64,000 nucleotides of DNA, taken from assembly GCA_016110215.1 (NCBI GenBank), contig JADWQD010000005.1, forward strand, positions 1,240,001 through 1,304,000. The letters run 5' to 3'. The position numbers and the translations under genes are program-made. Below the pieces are notes generated by a model. It searched no databases and was not told the origin of the DNA. It saw only the letters and a list, made by a program, of their open reading frames with translations. Positions 1 to 10,619 of the stretch are shown here, in pieces; within the stretch, counting starts at the first letter, position 1, and every line of letters starts with the position of its first letter. The DNA comes from Capronia americana (Eukaryota; Ascomycota; Eurotiomycetes; Chaetothyriales; Herpotrichiellaceae).

Positions 1-942
1 GCTGGAATCAAAGGGCTCATCCGGTCCTCACTTTTTTCGAGGGGTGGATGTCTGGATTGGATACATGGCGTTGATCAGAGATCTGTTCAGAAGATCTAGA
101 GACGAAAAGCTGTGGCGGGACCTAGCGAGCATACGCGCCAACCTGAGTGAGAATGGATGGGTGGTGAGGGTGATTGTGCTGTGACGGCGTAGCATTGACG
201 AACCGAGCAGTTCGGGAGGCGAGCGAGACAAGCGAGGCAGTGGAGGAAATACTTATATTCCCAGCATGCAGAGCGTGAACCCCCCCTCCTATATTATCAT
301 ATGGGAAATTTTCGCATCTCTTTCTTTGATGTGTTTCAAACTATCGATTCCCTTGCCTTCGACCGACTCAATAGACGGCCGTACGTAGCTTAAAACGGTG
401 CTACTGACGGCGTTTCGCAATTTGCTGCAAGATTGACTTGTGTGATGAGCCCCCACCACAACGAGATGAGGTTTTCGCCCAAAGGGGGGAAATTGAAATC
501 GACGTCGTTTGGCGCGGGGGACTTGGTATTGGGAGGGCTACAAGCTTCAGTCCATCGATAGCGGAACTTGGCCAGCAATCGATGAGTATGTGTATAGTAT
601 GTATGTATGTATGAATGTCCATGGTGAGGAGTACTGTACTGATGTCCCTCCATGACTCTGTATATGGGTAGTATTTACAGCCTGACCGTCAAGCCATATA
701 TATCGAGTCTGGGCTCTGGTGCTCACTATGGGTGCGTATAGTTCACATAAATAGAGAGAGAGAGAGAGAGAGGCAAAGAGAGACAGAACTTGCTTGCTTG
801 CTTGCTCACTTCCCTCCCTCCTTCTAGCTCCCTTATCTCACATCAAACTCGTCAAGTGCAAGCCCACGACAATCAGACTCCTTTCCTGCTGCGTCTTGGA
901 ATAGAGATACTGGATACTGGCCCATCACGCCCTTCAGTCCGA
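1..942. other. Intergenic, left edge; possible 5' exon of a gene running off the window
   Basis: No complete gene is visible. On the minus strand, an open frame from about 195 down to about 47 is rich in Arg and Ser with only one acidic residue, so it resembles a mitochondrial presequence. It reaches a GTGAGG splice donor (ending near position 46), so it could be exon 1 of a gene continuing to the left. This is weak support only. The stretch also has a (GTAT)n tract at about 595-614, a (GA)n tract at about 752-772 and (CTTG)n at about 790-804. Confidence 0.25.
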
Positions 943-2708
943 TTAAGTCAGGTCCTTGATGCCGAGATGTCGCTCCGCCACGTACGCGGCTCGCGTGAGG
1001 AACCACAGTTCTTCGGGCTCGCCTTCGGCGCTGAAGTGGCCGGTCATGAGGATCTAGAGGAGGAGAGCGGTTTCGTCGTGCAGTACGTTCCCGCGACCGT
1101 GCCTGCGTTTTGTGTTTGTATTTGTGCCTGTATCTGTGTCTCTGTCTCTGTCTCTATCTGTATTTGCATTTGTATTTATCTCCATGTCATTATCTGTGTC
1201 TATGTGTGAACGGCGAGGTGGTCGCTCTGGATGCGAGTGCCCTGCGTGTCGTCTCCCAGGCGCGCGTGCCGATGGTACCGAACAGCTCGTGCCAATGCCG
1301 TGGAGAGACAACGCGCGCTGTAATCGTCGCATGTTTGGCTGGGCGGAGCGGAAGGACATGCGATTCGTGCACCGGGTGACCATCAGCAAGAGAGCGAGGT
1401 GCAGGGCTTCGGTCTTGGCTGCGTGGGCTGAAGTTTCTGGGGGTGGAAGCTGCGAGGGGATGGCAAGGAGGCGGTGGCACACGGCTCGGGCTCGCTTGCA
1501 CATCCAGTCTGCGTCGTCGCGGGTCCCGTTGGGCGTGCGCCAGACATGCTTGGCCACGGTGAGCACGTCGAGGAGGTCCTCGAGGATGAATGCTAGGTTT
1601 GATTGGATGACATTGGCCTCCAGGGCACGCTTGAGGCCAGATCCCAAGCTGAAGTCCATGGTGGTAGACGCATCGGATAGAATGTCGACTCGGTGGCTCA
1701 TGATCGCATTGCTCAGTCGGCTGGCGTTGGGGACCGGGCTGCGCGGGTACGTGACCGGTTCGAGTCGACCTGACTTGACCGCCGCGAGCTCTTCACGAAT
1801 GAGCGACATGCGTGTATCGTCCAAGGGCCGGGGATCAGCCATGAGTGGAAGTTCTGGCAGCCAGCCGGTCTCGATGGAGATCATCTGGTCGATGTTGAAG
1901 ATGCCTTGCGCGATGTGCATGTCCAGCGGTTCTTCCAGGTTCAGCAGCGGGAGAAGGGCTTTGGCGGCACGGACATGCGCCGATGCCGCTTCGTAGCGTT
2001 GACAGATCCAGTCCGACAAGGCGAGGCTGTGCATGCCGTGGACGAGGATGTTATCCCCTGATACGCCTCTCGTTTGGAAATCCAGCATTTTCTCTCTCAC
2101 CGCGGCAAGGGCCAGGTGCATGTAGTACTCCGGCCGTGCCAGGCCTGTCAGTTCTATGCGGGACAAGTGGACCATGCGGGACGACATGACGACCAGCAAC
2201 GAGGTGAATTCCACCTTGCCCTGCATGATCGCTCGAAGCGTGATGTCGCGAAGAGTGACATACCGGCGCGTAGGTTGTAGGTGAGGCGGTAGGACTTTGT
2301 CTTATCGACATGCGAGCCGGTCAGGACCATCACGCAGTAGTAGTTGATGAGAACTCCGTTGTTCTTGGTCATGGGCATTGGAGCCGCCGAAAATGGATCG
2401 ACGCCGGACCCGGGAGTGTAGTTCGTATTGGGGATGCCTTGGCTTTGCCGCCGAAGTCGAGCAGCCCAGTCGACGGGAGTCGGACTGGGCGATAGACGAG
2501 CTGTGGTTCGTGGGACATTTTCGGTAGCTTGAGGTGGGTGACAGCTGGTCGAAGACTGCGAATGGGCCGAGTCTGATGAGTTCGTGGTGCGAATTGGCCT
2601 AGTCACGAAGCTGTCAGTATGCTGTCGTTTAGACAGCTTCTTGTTCTCAGGACGATTAAGCTCAGGTCCGGCGTGCGAGATGTTGATCTCCAGCCGCGCC
2701 CTGATCAT
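943..2708 (-). pseudogene. Fungal transcription-factor-like protein (Fungal_trans_2 type), apparently broken
   Basis: The upstream part (2708 to about 2250) opens with a conserved-looking N-terminus (LEINISHAGPE) and a VDPFSAAPMP stretch typical of these zinc-cluster-less fungal regulator-like proteins. The main body (about 2250-1054) contains the helical C-terminal domain (TLRDITLRAIMQ, then GIFNIDQMISIETGWLPELP). Two breaks are visible. First, the frame shifts near 2250; the only GT-AG pair that restores it spans 32 nt and would delete conserved residues. Second, the frame hits TAG at 1054-1056 inside ETALLL*ILMTGHFSAEG, where the family usually has a Trp. After that stop the frame continues for 36 sensible codons to TAA at 943. 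Just before the TAG lies a hexanucleotide repeat coding Asp/Arg/Thr/Asn. A retained 3' intron ending in CTCTAG is the alternative, but I found no good donor. Most likely a decaying gene; its target is unknown. Confidence 0.6.
1095..1205. repeat. Degenerate hexanucleotide microsatellite (TCTGTX)n
   Basis: A run of TCTGTC, TTTGTA and TCTGTG-like hexamers lies inside the 3' part of the broken regulator gene. It translates on the minus strand as DRDRDRDTDT and TNTNT, unlike the rest of the protein. It looks like an expansion within or next to decaying coding sequence. Confidence 0.7.
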
Positions 2709-3788
2709 TAATCCTCTTCAGATAGAGAGCGGGTACCTGCGTCCTGGCCGGATGGACACTGGTGTCCCTGCTCTGGTCCTCCAGACAGGAGCTCCAAGGG
2801 CAGCAACTCCTAGAAGAAGCCCAATATGTATGCTCATCTGATGCTGAGCAGCCGGTATCTATCGATGAATGCCGGCCGGATGTGAGTGAGCGACAGGCCC
2901 GGGTCGGGTACCTACTCGTGCCAAAATACGTCGACTGCGCCTAAAATTCTCTTTCTTCTCGTTGACTGGTCGTGGTCGCTGTTGCTGAACGAATTGGAAT
3001 ATGCGCGGTCACTGGAGGACAGAGATGCTGCGCCAGCATTTTTGTTCACCCATAAGAACTCCTTGTCAGGCTTCTTCTGCGCCATAGAATCTGCTCACAA
3101 AGATTTGCGAAATGTTTCGCAGAAGTATTCGCCATATACTTCAATGGGCTGCTGGTCATGAAACGATAGAGCATGCGAGGAACGTATTCGCAACCATGGG
3201 CGTGACGAGCCTATCAATTGCAACGAGAACCACATTGCATCGGAACAAAGTTTCTCAACCTCACATGAATAGAGATACGTGGCGTTCTCCTTACCCATCT
3301 GTTGGTCTTTCCACGTTTTTCCAAGCTCTGCAGAGGCTGTTTTGGAGGCACCAGATGCGGCGGTGGATGACAAATCAAGAGAAGTTCCAAGACCCACCTA
3401 CGAGCATCCCGTTGATTGGCTGGTACATGTTCACAGAGATTTCTTCCTCACCTTGACCTCACTTTGATCACTCCTCAAGCTGCTCACAGCGATGACAGTC
3501 TGCAGCGAGACTCCAACGTATGAAGGCTGAACACTCTTGGTAACTCCCTATTTGTCTCCTTTGCAGCTCGGCATTACCTCAGTTTACGCGGAACAGATAT
3601 TTGAGTGAATTGATTCTGATCCAAATCGCATCTCGACCTTCCCGTTCCTTGACCGTCTTGCCTCATACAGATCTCATTCTATCGCCAGACCGCGCCTACA
3701 TCTTCTGCACATCAAAATTATTGACGGTTCTGACGCCAACAACTCTGGATCTGAAAGTTGACCCAGATCGTGAGCGCCATAAACCATC
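2709..3788. other. Intergenic, nothing recognised
   Basis: About 1.1 kb between the divergently oriented broken regulator and CSL4. Open frames here are short, overlap on several strands and resemble no family. It presumably holds both promoters. Confidence 0.5.
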
Positions 3789-4439
3789 ATGACTTCCGTG
3801 GCATGTGTCCCTGGCCAAGTCCTGTCCAACATATCAACACACGTCCCCGGGCCTGGCACCCACGTCTACGAAACTAACATCCTCGCCTCTATCCTCGGCC
3901 ACACTCTCATAACCTCGCCACCAGAAAAATCGAGCAAACCCACAATCTCAGTGCCTCGCCAATCTACATCCCCACTCACATCCATAAACAACGTCGTCTT
4001 ACCAAAAGTTGGCTCCACGGTACTCTGCCGCGTAACCCGCGTCCGTCAAAGGGAACTCAACGCCTCAATCCTCACCGTCATCTCCGGAACCACCCAATCC
4101 TCTCCCACTCCCACGGCCAACACAGAGATAATCCCATACACCCACCTCACCTCTGACGACCTGCAATTTCAAGCCGTCCTCCGCCGTGAAGACATCCGCA
4201 CGCATGTCGACGCAACTACAACCGTTGCCTCATCCTACCGCGTCGGAGATATCATCCTCGCGAGCGTGATTTCCCTGGGCGATGAGCGGAACTATTATAT
4301 CAGCACGGCCGGCAACGAGTTTGGGGTTGTCGTTGCGACAAGTGAAGGCCGAAATGCGATGGTGCCGATGAGCTGGAAGGAGATGAGGGATGTTGTGACT
4401 GGGAAAGGAGAGCCGAGGAAAGTCGCCAAGCCGAGTTGA
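3789..4439 (+). CDS. CSL4: Exosome complex component CSL4
   Basis: A single-exon protein of 216 residues. CSL4 is one of the three S1-domain cap subunits of the RNA exosome, which degrades and trims RNA 3'-to-5' in nucleus and cytoplasm. The N-terminus (ACVPGQVLS then HVYETNILASILG) is the conserved exosome N-terminal domain. VLPKVGSTVLCRVTRVRQRE opens the S1 RNA-binding fold, and the C-terminal part carries YRVGDIILASVISLGDERNYYIST and the LGVV-like strand GVVVATSEGRNAMVPMSWKEM. The length is normal for filamentous fungi, which have a shorter form than yeast. The start is the first ATG of the frame. No zinc-ribbon cysteines are present in the C-terminal region, as in other fungal orthologues. 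Confidence 0.9.
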   Translation: MTSVACVPGQVLSNISTHVPGPGTHVYETNILASILGHTLITSPPEKSSKPTISVPRQSTSPLTSINNVVLPKVGSTVLCRVTRVRQRELNASILTVISGTTQSSPTPTANTEIIPYTHLTSDDLQFQAVLRREDIRTHVDATTTVASSYRVGDIILASVISLGDERNYYISTAGNEFGVVVATSEGRNAMVPMSWKEMRDVVTGKGEPRKVAKPS

Positions 4440-5849
4440 GGGAGTCTTATCATACTTTTAGAGCCAAAAAGTATTGCGGATCAACTGAGTGAGAGTCGTC
4501 GCTTGAGCGATCACACAACACCAGATCCGCGAGCACCAGAAAGGCAAGGAGGGGATTCCAGCTGGGAAAACGCTCATATCCTCGATTATGGCTCTTGCCC
4601 ACCTCCCAGGCTCCTCCATATCGCTTGGCGCATACATTTCTGCGGCATCCCAAGCCGAGCCCGGCAACGTGACCAGCCCCCAAGTCCTTCTCCGACCAGA
4701 ACCGCAGAGACTGGAGTTGGAGCGAACCACGGCCAGGGCCACCACCGCGCCAAATATTACCACCTACACATTCACCACCGCAGGACGATGAGACAGATAT
4801 ATACGTATGGACTTCATCCCATTGAGACATGCCACAGACTTGCACTACGCGCTCTTCACTCTACGCTCTACACTCCTGGATTCGAAGCATTCGGCGAAGT
4901 CACTCTCTCACAGCTCGCAAGCCAGTGTCACTACTTTGGCCGCATGCGACCAGACGACGACAGAGAGGCTACCGATTAATCTTCCACTGAGAGAGACCCT
5001 TGCCCACGGCAACGAGACCAACGACGATTATCAAGAACCCCATTATCAAGAACTCAACCTGTGCACACATACAGTACTACGAGTTGCAGTACCATATTTC
5101 CCGTTTCTCTCAGTGGCCGGGACATCCCCGATGTTTAGACTCGTTTCTTATTTTTGAGATGCTTGAGCAGGCTCGAGTGAGAATCACAGTCACCTTCATG
5201 CCCCCTTTTATACCTCCTGTAATCATCATTCCAGGTCCACAGTCCCAGTCTTCGCTCCACCTCACCCGCTTATCTATCCCAACCCATAAACCTCAAAAAA
5301 CCCTCTCCAGTATCCATGGTCACGACCCCTCAATGTCCGGCTGTGTTCGTCACGGGAGGCAGATTAACCCGGCTTTCCACTTTCACTCTGAACATTCACT
5401 TGGTCAGAGGGGCGTGGAAAACTTCCTCGATCCAGGTCCGGCACCCTCGTCTAAGTGGGCTGTTGGAAAGAATTTTCAACGAGGAGACACAACGCAAAGA
5501 ATGTCCCAAGCGTGTAACATTAATGCATATCGAGCCTAGAATGAAATGGCCGTGAACCGCCCGCATACTTTTGGGCTTGCTTCTACCAGAGCAGACACAA
5601 AAGGCCCATACCAAAATTGCTTTTCAAACAATAGCTTGAACATGTTGCACTTATCGCAACGTTCACCTAATCCCGTGCCTCCTTTTCCACGGGCAAGCAT
5701 TCGTCCGCTCCCAAACGCCTCGCTATGCCCACTGCTCACCGTGATATGCGACCCTCAAATGTGCATATGCCGTGTCAGTGCCTCGTTGCAATGTGCAGGT
5801 GGGGGTATATGATAATTTCAAACCGTACAACAGAATCAGCCTTCTTGCT
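4440..5849. other. Intergenic, nothing recognised
   Basis: About 1.4 kb between the CSL4 stop and the VAC8 stop (convergent genes). Several open frames of 70-180 codons overlap one another here, but none shows a family motif or a convincing spliced model. It probably contains both 3' untranslated regions. Confidence 0.5.
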
Positions 5850-7804
5850 TTAACCTTCCACCAAAGTTTGCTTGGGGCCTTTTCCAAGCAGTTCCAAGGA
5901 TCTTTGAGCCAGAGCGATGACTTCGCCCTCACCCTCTTCGCCATCCTCATCATCGGACTCGACGTGCTTGTCGGCGATTGCCTTGACCATTTGAATAATG
6001 TCCTCGGATTTGGCCACCAGAGACACTAGCTTCTTATCATCGGATTCCAACAGCTGCAGCAATGTCCAGATTGCAATGTGCTGGAAAGTGGGGTCACCGC
6101 TCTGCAGGAAACGCTTCAAATAGCCGTGGATGCCACCATTTGGCTCGTTCCAATCCCGAACAAAGATTGAATAGTCGCCGACCTTCGAAGACAGATTGCC
6201 CAAGGCGGCGGCACTATTGCCTTGGACCTCGATGCTTTCCGAATCCGTCAAGGGTATCAGAACATCGAACACTCCAAGGTTGAGCAAATGTGTCTTGAGC
6301 TCGTCACTCAGAGCCAACACAGCGATGCATGCTGTCATCTCGGACTGCACGCTGAGTGGCACGTGCAGAACAAGCTCCTTGCATTTCTGCACCGCTCCGG
6401 CCTCGAGGACAAGTTGCTTGTTACGGTCCGAGCTGGCGGCAAGATTCCGTAACGTCGATATTGCGTGACACTGGATCTCCTCATTCTCCGTGGAACCGAG
6501 GAGCTCGACCAGTGGTTTCAAGAAGCCTGCGTCGATGATGGGCGATTCGTTTAGTGGATGGATGGAGATATTGCGGATACAGGCGACAGCGGAAAGTATC
6601 AGCGGGAGGTAGGAAGACTGCAGGAGGCGAAGGAGTGGTTGCAAGCCTCTAGCTCGAACAATCTCTAGTTGATATTTCTCGTCGGAGGCGAGGTTTCGAA
6701 GTGCCAGGGCGGCTTGACACTGAACTTTTGGGGTACCAGAATCCATCAGTTGGACCAGAGACTGGACAAGTCGTGACTCTGTTTGAGCAAGCTTTTTTCT
6801 GTTGGATGCGTCAACGGCAATGTTGCTCAAGGCCGTGGTGCAGTAGTATTGGACATCCATGTCTGGCGACTGAAGGAGTTGAACAAGGACCGGGATCGCT
6901 CCTGCATTGACAAGTTGCTGTCTATTATCATCTGGAAGAGTCAGACATGATCCTGTCTATCGAAGATATCCTTCCTACCAGAATGTGTCATGTTGAGCAA
7001 TGCGCCGGTGGCATTTCTTTGAACTCGCATGTCCTTGGACTTGGCTAGTCTGGTGAGCGGTCCCAGCGCTCCCGATCTTGCGATCTTGGCCTTGTTATCT
7101 TCATGCGTGGCAAGGTTCGTAATGCAGCCGACAGCATTGCATTGAACCTCGACGTTCGGGGACATCATCTGCCGAATGAGGGGAGGTAGTCCGCCGAGTT
7201 GAACGATAGCGACCTTGTTCTCCGCTGCAAAATTGTCAGTGTGTGTCGGACGGCAGAGGGGGTTGTTAGAGGTACCATTGACGGCCAGGTTGCCCAAAGC
7301 CGCACTTGCAGCTCGTTGCACCTCAATGTCTGGGTTCTGGAGGAGAAAGAGGATCGGTTCGAGGGTGTCTCTGTCCACTTCTCTCACATCTATCGGTCGT
7401 GTCAGTCTCTTCAAATACCGATACTGCTCCTTTCTTGCATACCTCGCTCAGTGATTTCGGCAAATGTCAAGCTCGCACTCCGTTGTAGATCGACGTTGTC
7501 CGAATATACCAGTGTGCTCAGGGCTCGTAGAGGCTCGCCTGAAAAGAAGTCCGTTTCACCACGCTACGATCATGTCAGAAGTAGTCCCCACAACCCTCGC
7601 AGGTCAGACACGTACGTTCTCAAGGTATTGTAGAAGGTCGGCGACGGCTTCCCGCTCGCTGTCTGCCAGCGCAGGCTCGTAGAGGTTATCCTTCGACCGG
7701 CCTAGTAGCAGCATCAGAGTCAGCAAATGTCTCAAGGCACGCGGCCGGAGTTCTGATAACGAACCTGCACAGCTCTTGCAGCATGCTGAGAGTACGTTGC
7801 CCAT
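5850..7804 (-). CDS. VAC8: Vacuolar protein 8, armadillo-repeat scaffold
   Basis: Six exons: 7804-7765, 7701-7616, 7563-7443, 7389-7276, 7224-6979 and 6931-5850. All joins are phase-consistent and give 562 residues. VAC8 is a lipid-anchored vacuole-membrane scaffold acting in vacuole inheritance, homotypic fusion, nucleus-vacuole junctions and cytoplasm-to-vacuole targeting. The start MGNVLSACCKSC carries Gly2 for N-myristoylation and a Cys pair plus a third Cys for palmitoylation; an upstream ATG would bury Gly2, so I start at the MGN codon. From about residue 75 onward it is armadillo repeats, with signature helices such as VQRAASAALGNLAVN, VQCNAVGCITNLATHEDNKA and VQYYCTTALSNIAVDASNR. The C-terminus is acidic (ESDDEDGEEGEGE) then LAQRSLELLGKGPK. 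Introns are 47-63 nt. The family is unmistakable. Confidence 0.95.
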
Positions 7805-8878
7805 GTCGAGCCGCAAAGCCCCAGAGTGGAGAAGTGATGAGTGTTGGTTCTGTTTATTTGATCAGACCGCGCTAGGCAGGTATTTGTTGCGGAGGTGTAG
7901 CCAGTAATGACAAGGCTGATTAAGGTGACAAGCTCATCGGAAGGTCATGCTGATGCCGACTGTAATGCAGTTCTGAGAATGCAGTCGAAGCTCTGATGCG
8001 TTGTGCTCAGAGATGGAGAGCTCGAGGTCGCGTGGGACTGCGTCGTAAGAAACAACCTGGAGCAGTCTCAGACCGCAGGCACGACCACGAGCACGTCGAC
8101 TTGGCCAGAAAGCACCGTGCACTCAACGGGGCAAGAACGAAGAAAGATAGAACAGGCGGGACGAAGGTGTATCTTGTGACTTCAATGCTGTGGTCACGGG
8201 TGGCGGCAGAAAGGCTGCAGCGATAATGGTGGTGAGAGGAGACGTCGAGGTTGAGATGTGGATGGTGTGGTCTGGCCGCGTTGATGAAGCTGCAGAAGCA
8301 CCGTGTGCCTGTGGCTAATGCGGCCTGCTAACTGGGCTCGCCTACGGATGCGTGTTAGGCGGTAGCCGTTGGCGCGGGTGCCCGTAATACTGTATCTCGC
8401 TGACCGGATCAAAGCCACCGCTACGGCTTCACCCGAACTTCTTTACACACAGTTCTACACAGTACCGGTTCTGTTCGTCCAGTGCCTCGCATCGCAGGTG
8501 GTATGGCTGAAGCAAGGCGTAGGCCATCGTACCAAGAGACGTCCCAGCTACGAGCATATTGTTCGCTCTGCCGCGTGCTGCACGATCTACGAGGTCCAGA
8601 CACACCAAGAACCCGATTTTCACATGCATTCGACGTCATCACTCGCAAAAGACGGGACAAGTTCGTTGGAAGTGCGAGACATTCAATGTTCGATTAAGTC
8701 TGTATATTCCACCTCTCGTATTCGTCGTCACGGGTATATTCCTGTCCCAAGTGCAACTACCAAAGCATGAAGCCCCTTCGCAACTACAATAATATGCTGT
8801 CCGAAACCCCAGGAGTGAACCTTCCGTCGCCAGTCTGATGAAGTAAAGAAATTCGTCCCTGCTGCCATTGCCAGCGTC
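7805..8878. other. Intergenic, nothing recognised
   Basis: Upstream region of VAC8 and downstream region of the small gene at 8879. Open frames on both strands are mutually overlapping and featureless. No RNA gene or repeat was seen. Confidence 0.5.
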
Positions 8879-9163
8879 TTATGCTTTCGTCAGCTCGACT
8901 TTGGAAGAGGTGCTGCTCGCAGTGCTCTGCTTGCGGCTGAACAGGTGCCCTTGCTTGATGATGGGGGAGTAGATGCCAGCAGGCGTCAGGGTCTCCGTGG
9001 TCGGTCGAAGTTCCTCCAGTACTTTCTTGAGGCCGGACTTGATCTTTTGGGACGACGAGGACGAGGTCGACTTCTCGCTTGAGGTGGATTCTTGGGATAC
9101 TCGACGAGAAGATTGTGCTGACTTCTCAGCCTGAGAGAGGTTGTAGTAGCCTGCGTAGAGCAT
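8879..9163 (-). CDS. Small Ser/Thr/Lys-rich hypothetical protein
   Basis: An intronless 94-codon frame beginning MLYAGYYNLSQAEKSAQ. The middle is a long run of Ser with interspersed Lys and Glu, followed by a more ordered stretch (IKSGLKKVLEELRP, then TPAGIYSPIIKQGHLFSRK). No signal peptide, membrane segment or cysteine is present. I do not recognise a family. The aromatic N-terminus and the amphipathic LKKVLEEL segment look like selected protein, not a random frame, and the frame is preceded by about 1.4 kb free of other genes. It could be a stress-induced small protein of the kind common in filamentous ascomycetes; that is a guess. Confidence 0.55.
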   Translation of the reverse strand: MLYAGYYNLSQAEKSAQSSRRVSQESTSSEKSTSSSSSQKIKSGLKKVLEELRPTTETLTPAGIYSPIIKQGHLFSRKQSTASSTSSKVELTKA

Positions 9164-10619
9164 TTTCGCTGATGTCGATGTGGCTTGTTGGGTTGTTGAT
9201 CTCTGGTGAACGAGATGGGAGAAATTGTAGGACTGGGTGTTGATTGGGGTCGAAGTTTTGTTCGAGGCAAGTCTTGGATGCTTCTTGTTCTCTTCTTCTG
9301 TTTGATGCTGAATGAAATCATGACCGCAAAGGCAACCGGCTCACCTGTTTATATACCCACCGTATCATCCGTGGACATCAATATAAAAATTTCTCATCCT
9401 TCACCCGTAAGAAACCCTGGCACGAGAACAGTCGTAGCCACGCCCTGTAAGATCGCATCATTTCGTGACATGATTCCTGGATAACAAATGTCTAGGAACT
9501 GAAAGACCACAACAACCGCGCGCGCCAATCAGCTCAGATGTTGAGCGCGCCCAGGATGCAACAAGGCGTGTGCGGTTGTCGTTAACGGAAGCCATGTGTC
9601 ACTCGACACCAGGGCGCGTTAAGAGCTGCTCTTAGCGGATTTCCGTTTGTCATTCGCCCCGTAGCCACTCACAGGCCTGAAAATTCTGCCGTGAAAATTT
9701 GCTTAACTAATCACTTAGGGGTAAAGTGGCTGTGGGCCACTCAGAGTGCGTGGAGAAATACCTCTAACACGACGCCCTAACCAGGTGGGGATGCTGATGT
9801 CAGTTCCTGCGCCTTTCATGATGCACCCACGATGTTCAGCCTCAATTATCCACGGCGTGCAGCATCGCCAGTTGCATCGCTTTGCGATGCGAATATTGGC
9901 GGGGTCTTTTGGTTGTTGTGCTTCTTATCCCTAAATACTGTAGTATCAATTAGAGCGGCGGACGCGGTGTATCTACTGTGTAAATGTCACTGAGCATATT
10001 ATTAGCGAGGTCCAGTTGGTCCTCCTGGTTGAAAATAGATCCTCTTGGAGACTCCCTCGTAGAATGCCATAGAGGCAAGGGGAAGCCAATTCCAGGATGG
10101 CTGCTAATCTGCTAATGCATTCATGGGAATTACGATACTCCATACATCACAGTGTTTTCTTACCGGGCCTCACCGTAGCCAAGAGCTCCTCTGATAAGAC
10201 ATTTCGAGAAACAACTGGAACACAACGCCAGCCTTCCAAAGGCACATGAACTTTGTCGCGCCCTTTGTGATCTCAACCGGGGATCCGGAGTACCCCAGCT
10301 TTTCGGATCCAAACAGGTCGAGACTCATATTACAGGTCAGGTGTGAGGCTGAACCAATGATTTGCCAATGGTGGTTGCGGGATCGGAAAGCTCAATCTTT
10401 GCTGAGGCTCAACCTTTTGGTCTTTGGCAATCACTTCATGATTTGCGCAGGGTCGAGCAATTAGTGGCTTCTTACCAGGCCATCGAGCGTGGATAACAGG
10501 AGGCAGGTCGAGAATTCGAGAATTCGAGAGTTTTATGGTACAGTGAACAGGATACCCACCCAACCAACCGTGAGTTGAACAAAATGTCGGACTTGACACA
10601 CGAGATGGGATGAGCGCTT
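9164..10619. other. Intergenic, nothing recognised
   Basis: About 1.45 kb upstream of the small Ser-rich gene and downstream of the U1-70K gene. It contains no convincing frame. A GAATTCGAGAATTCGAGA duplication near 10511-10528 is the only obvious local repeat. Confidence 0.5.

Noticed and set aside
790..1209. Plus-strand frame of 139 codons over the hexamer repeat
   Set aside because: It is an artefact of the stop-free TCTGTX repeat and the antisense of the broken regulator gene.
4450..4979. Long frames on both strands between CSL4 and VAC8
   Set aside because: They overlap each other on opposite strands, lack motifs and have no splice partners that extend them.
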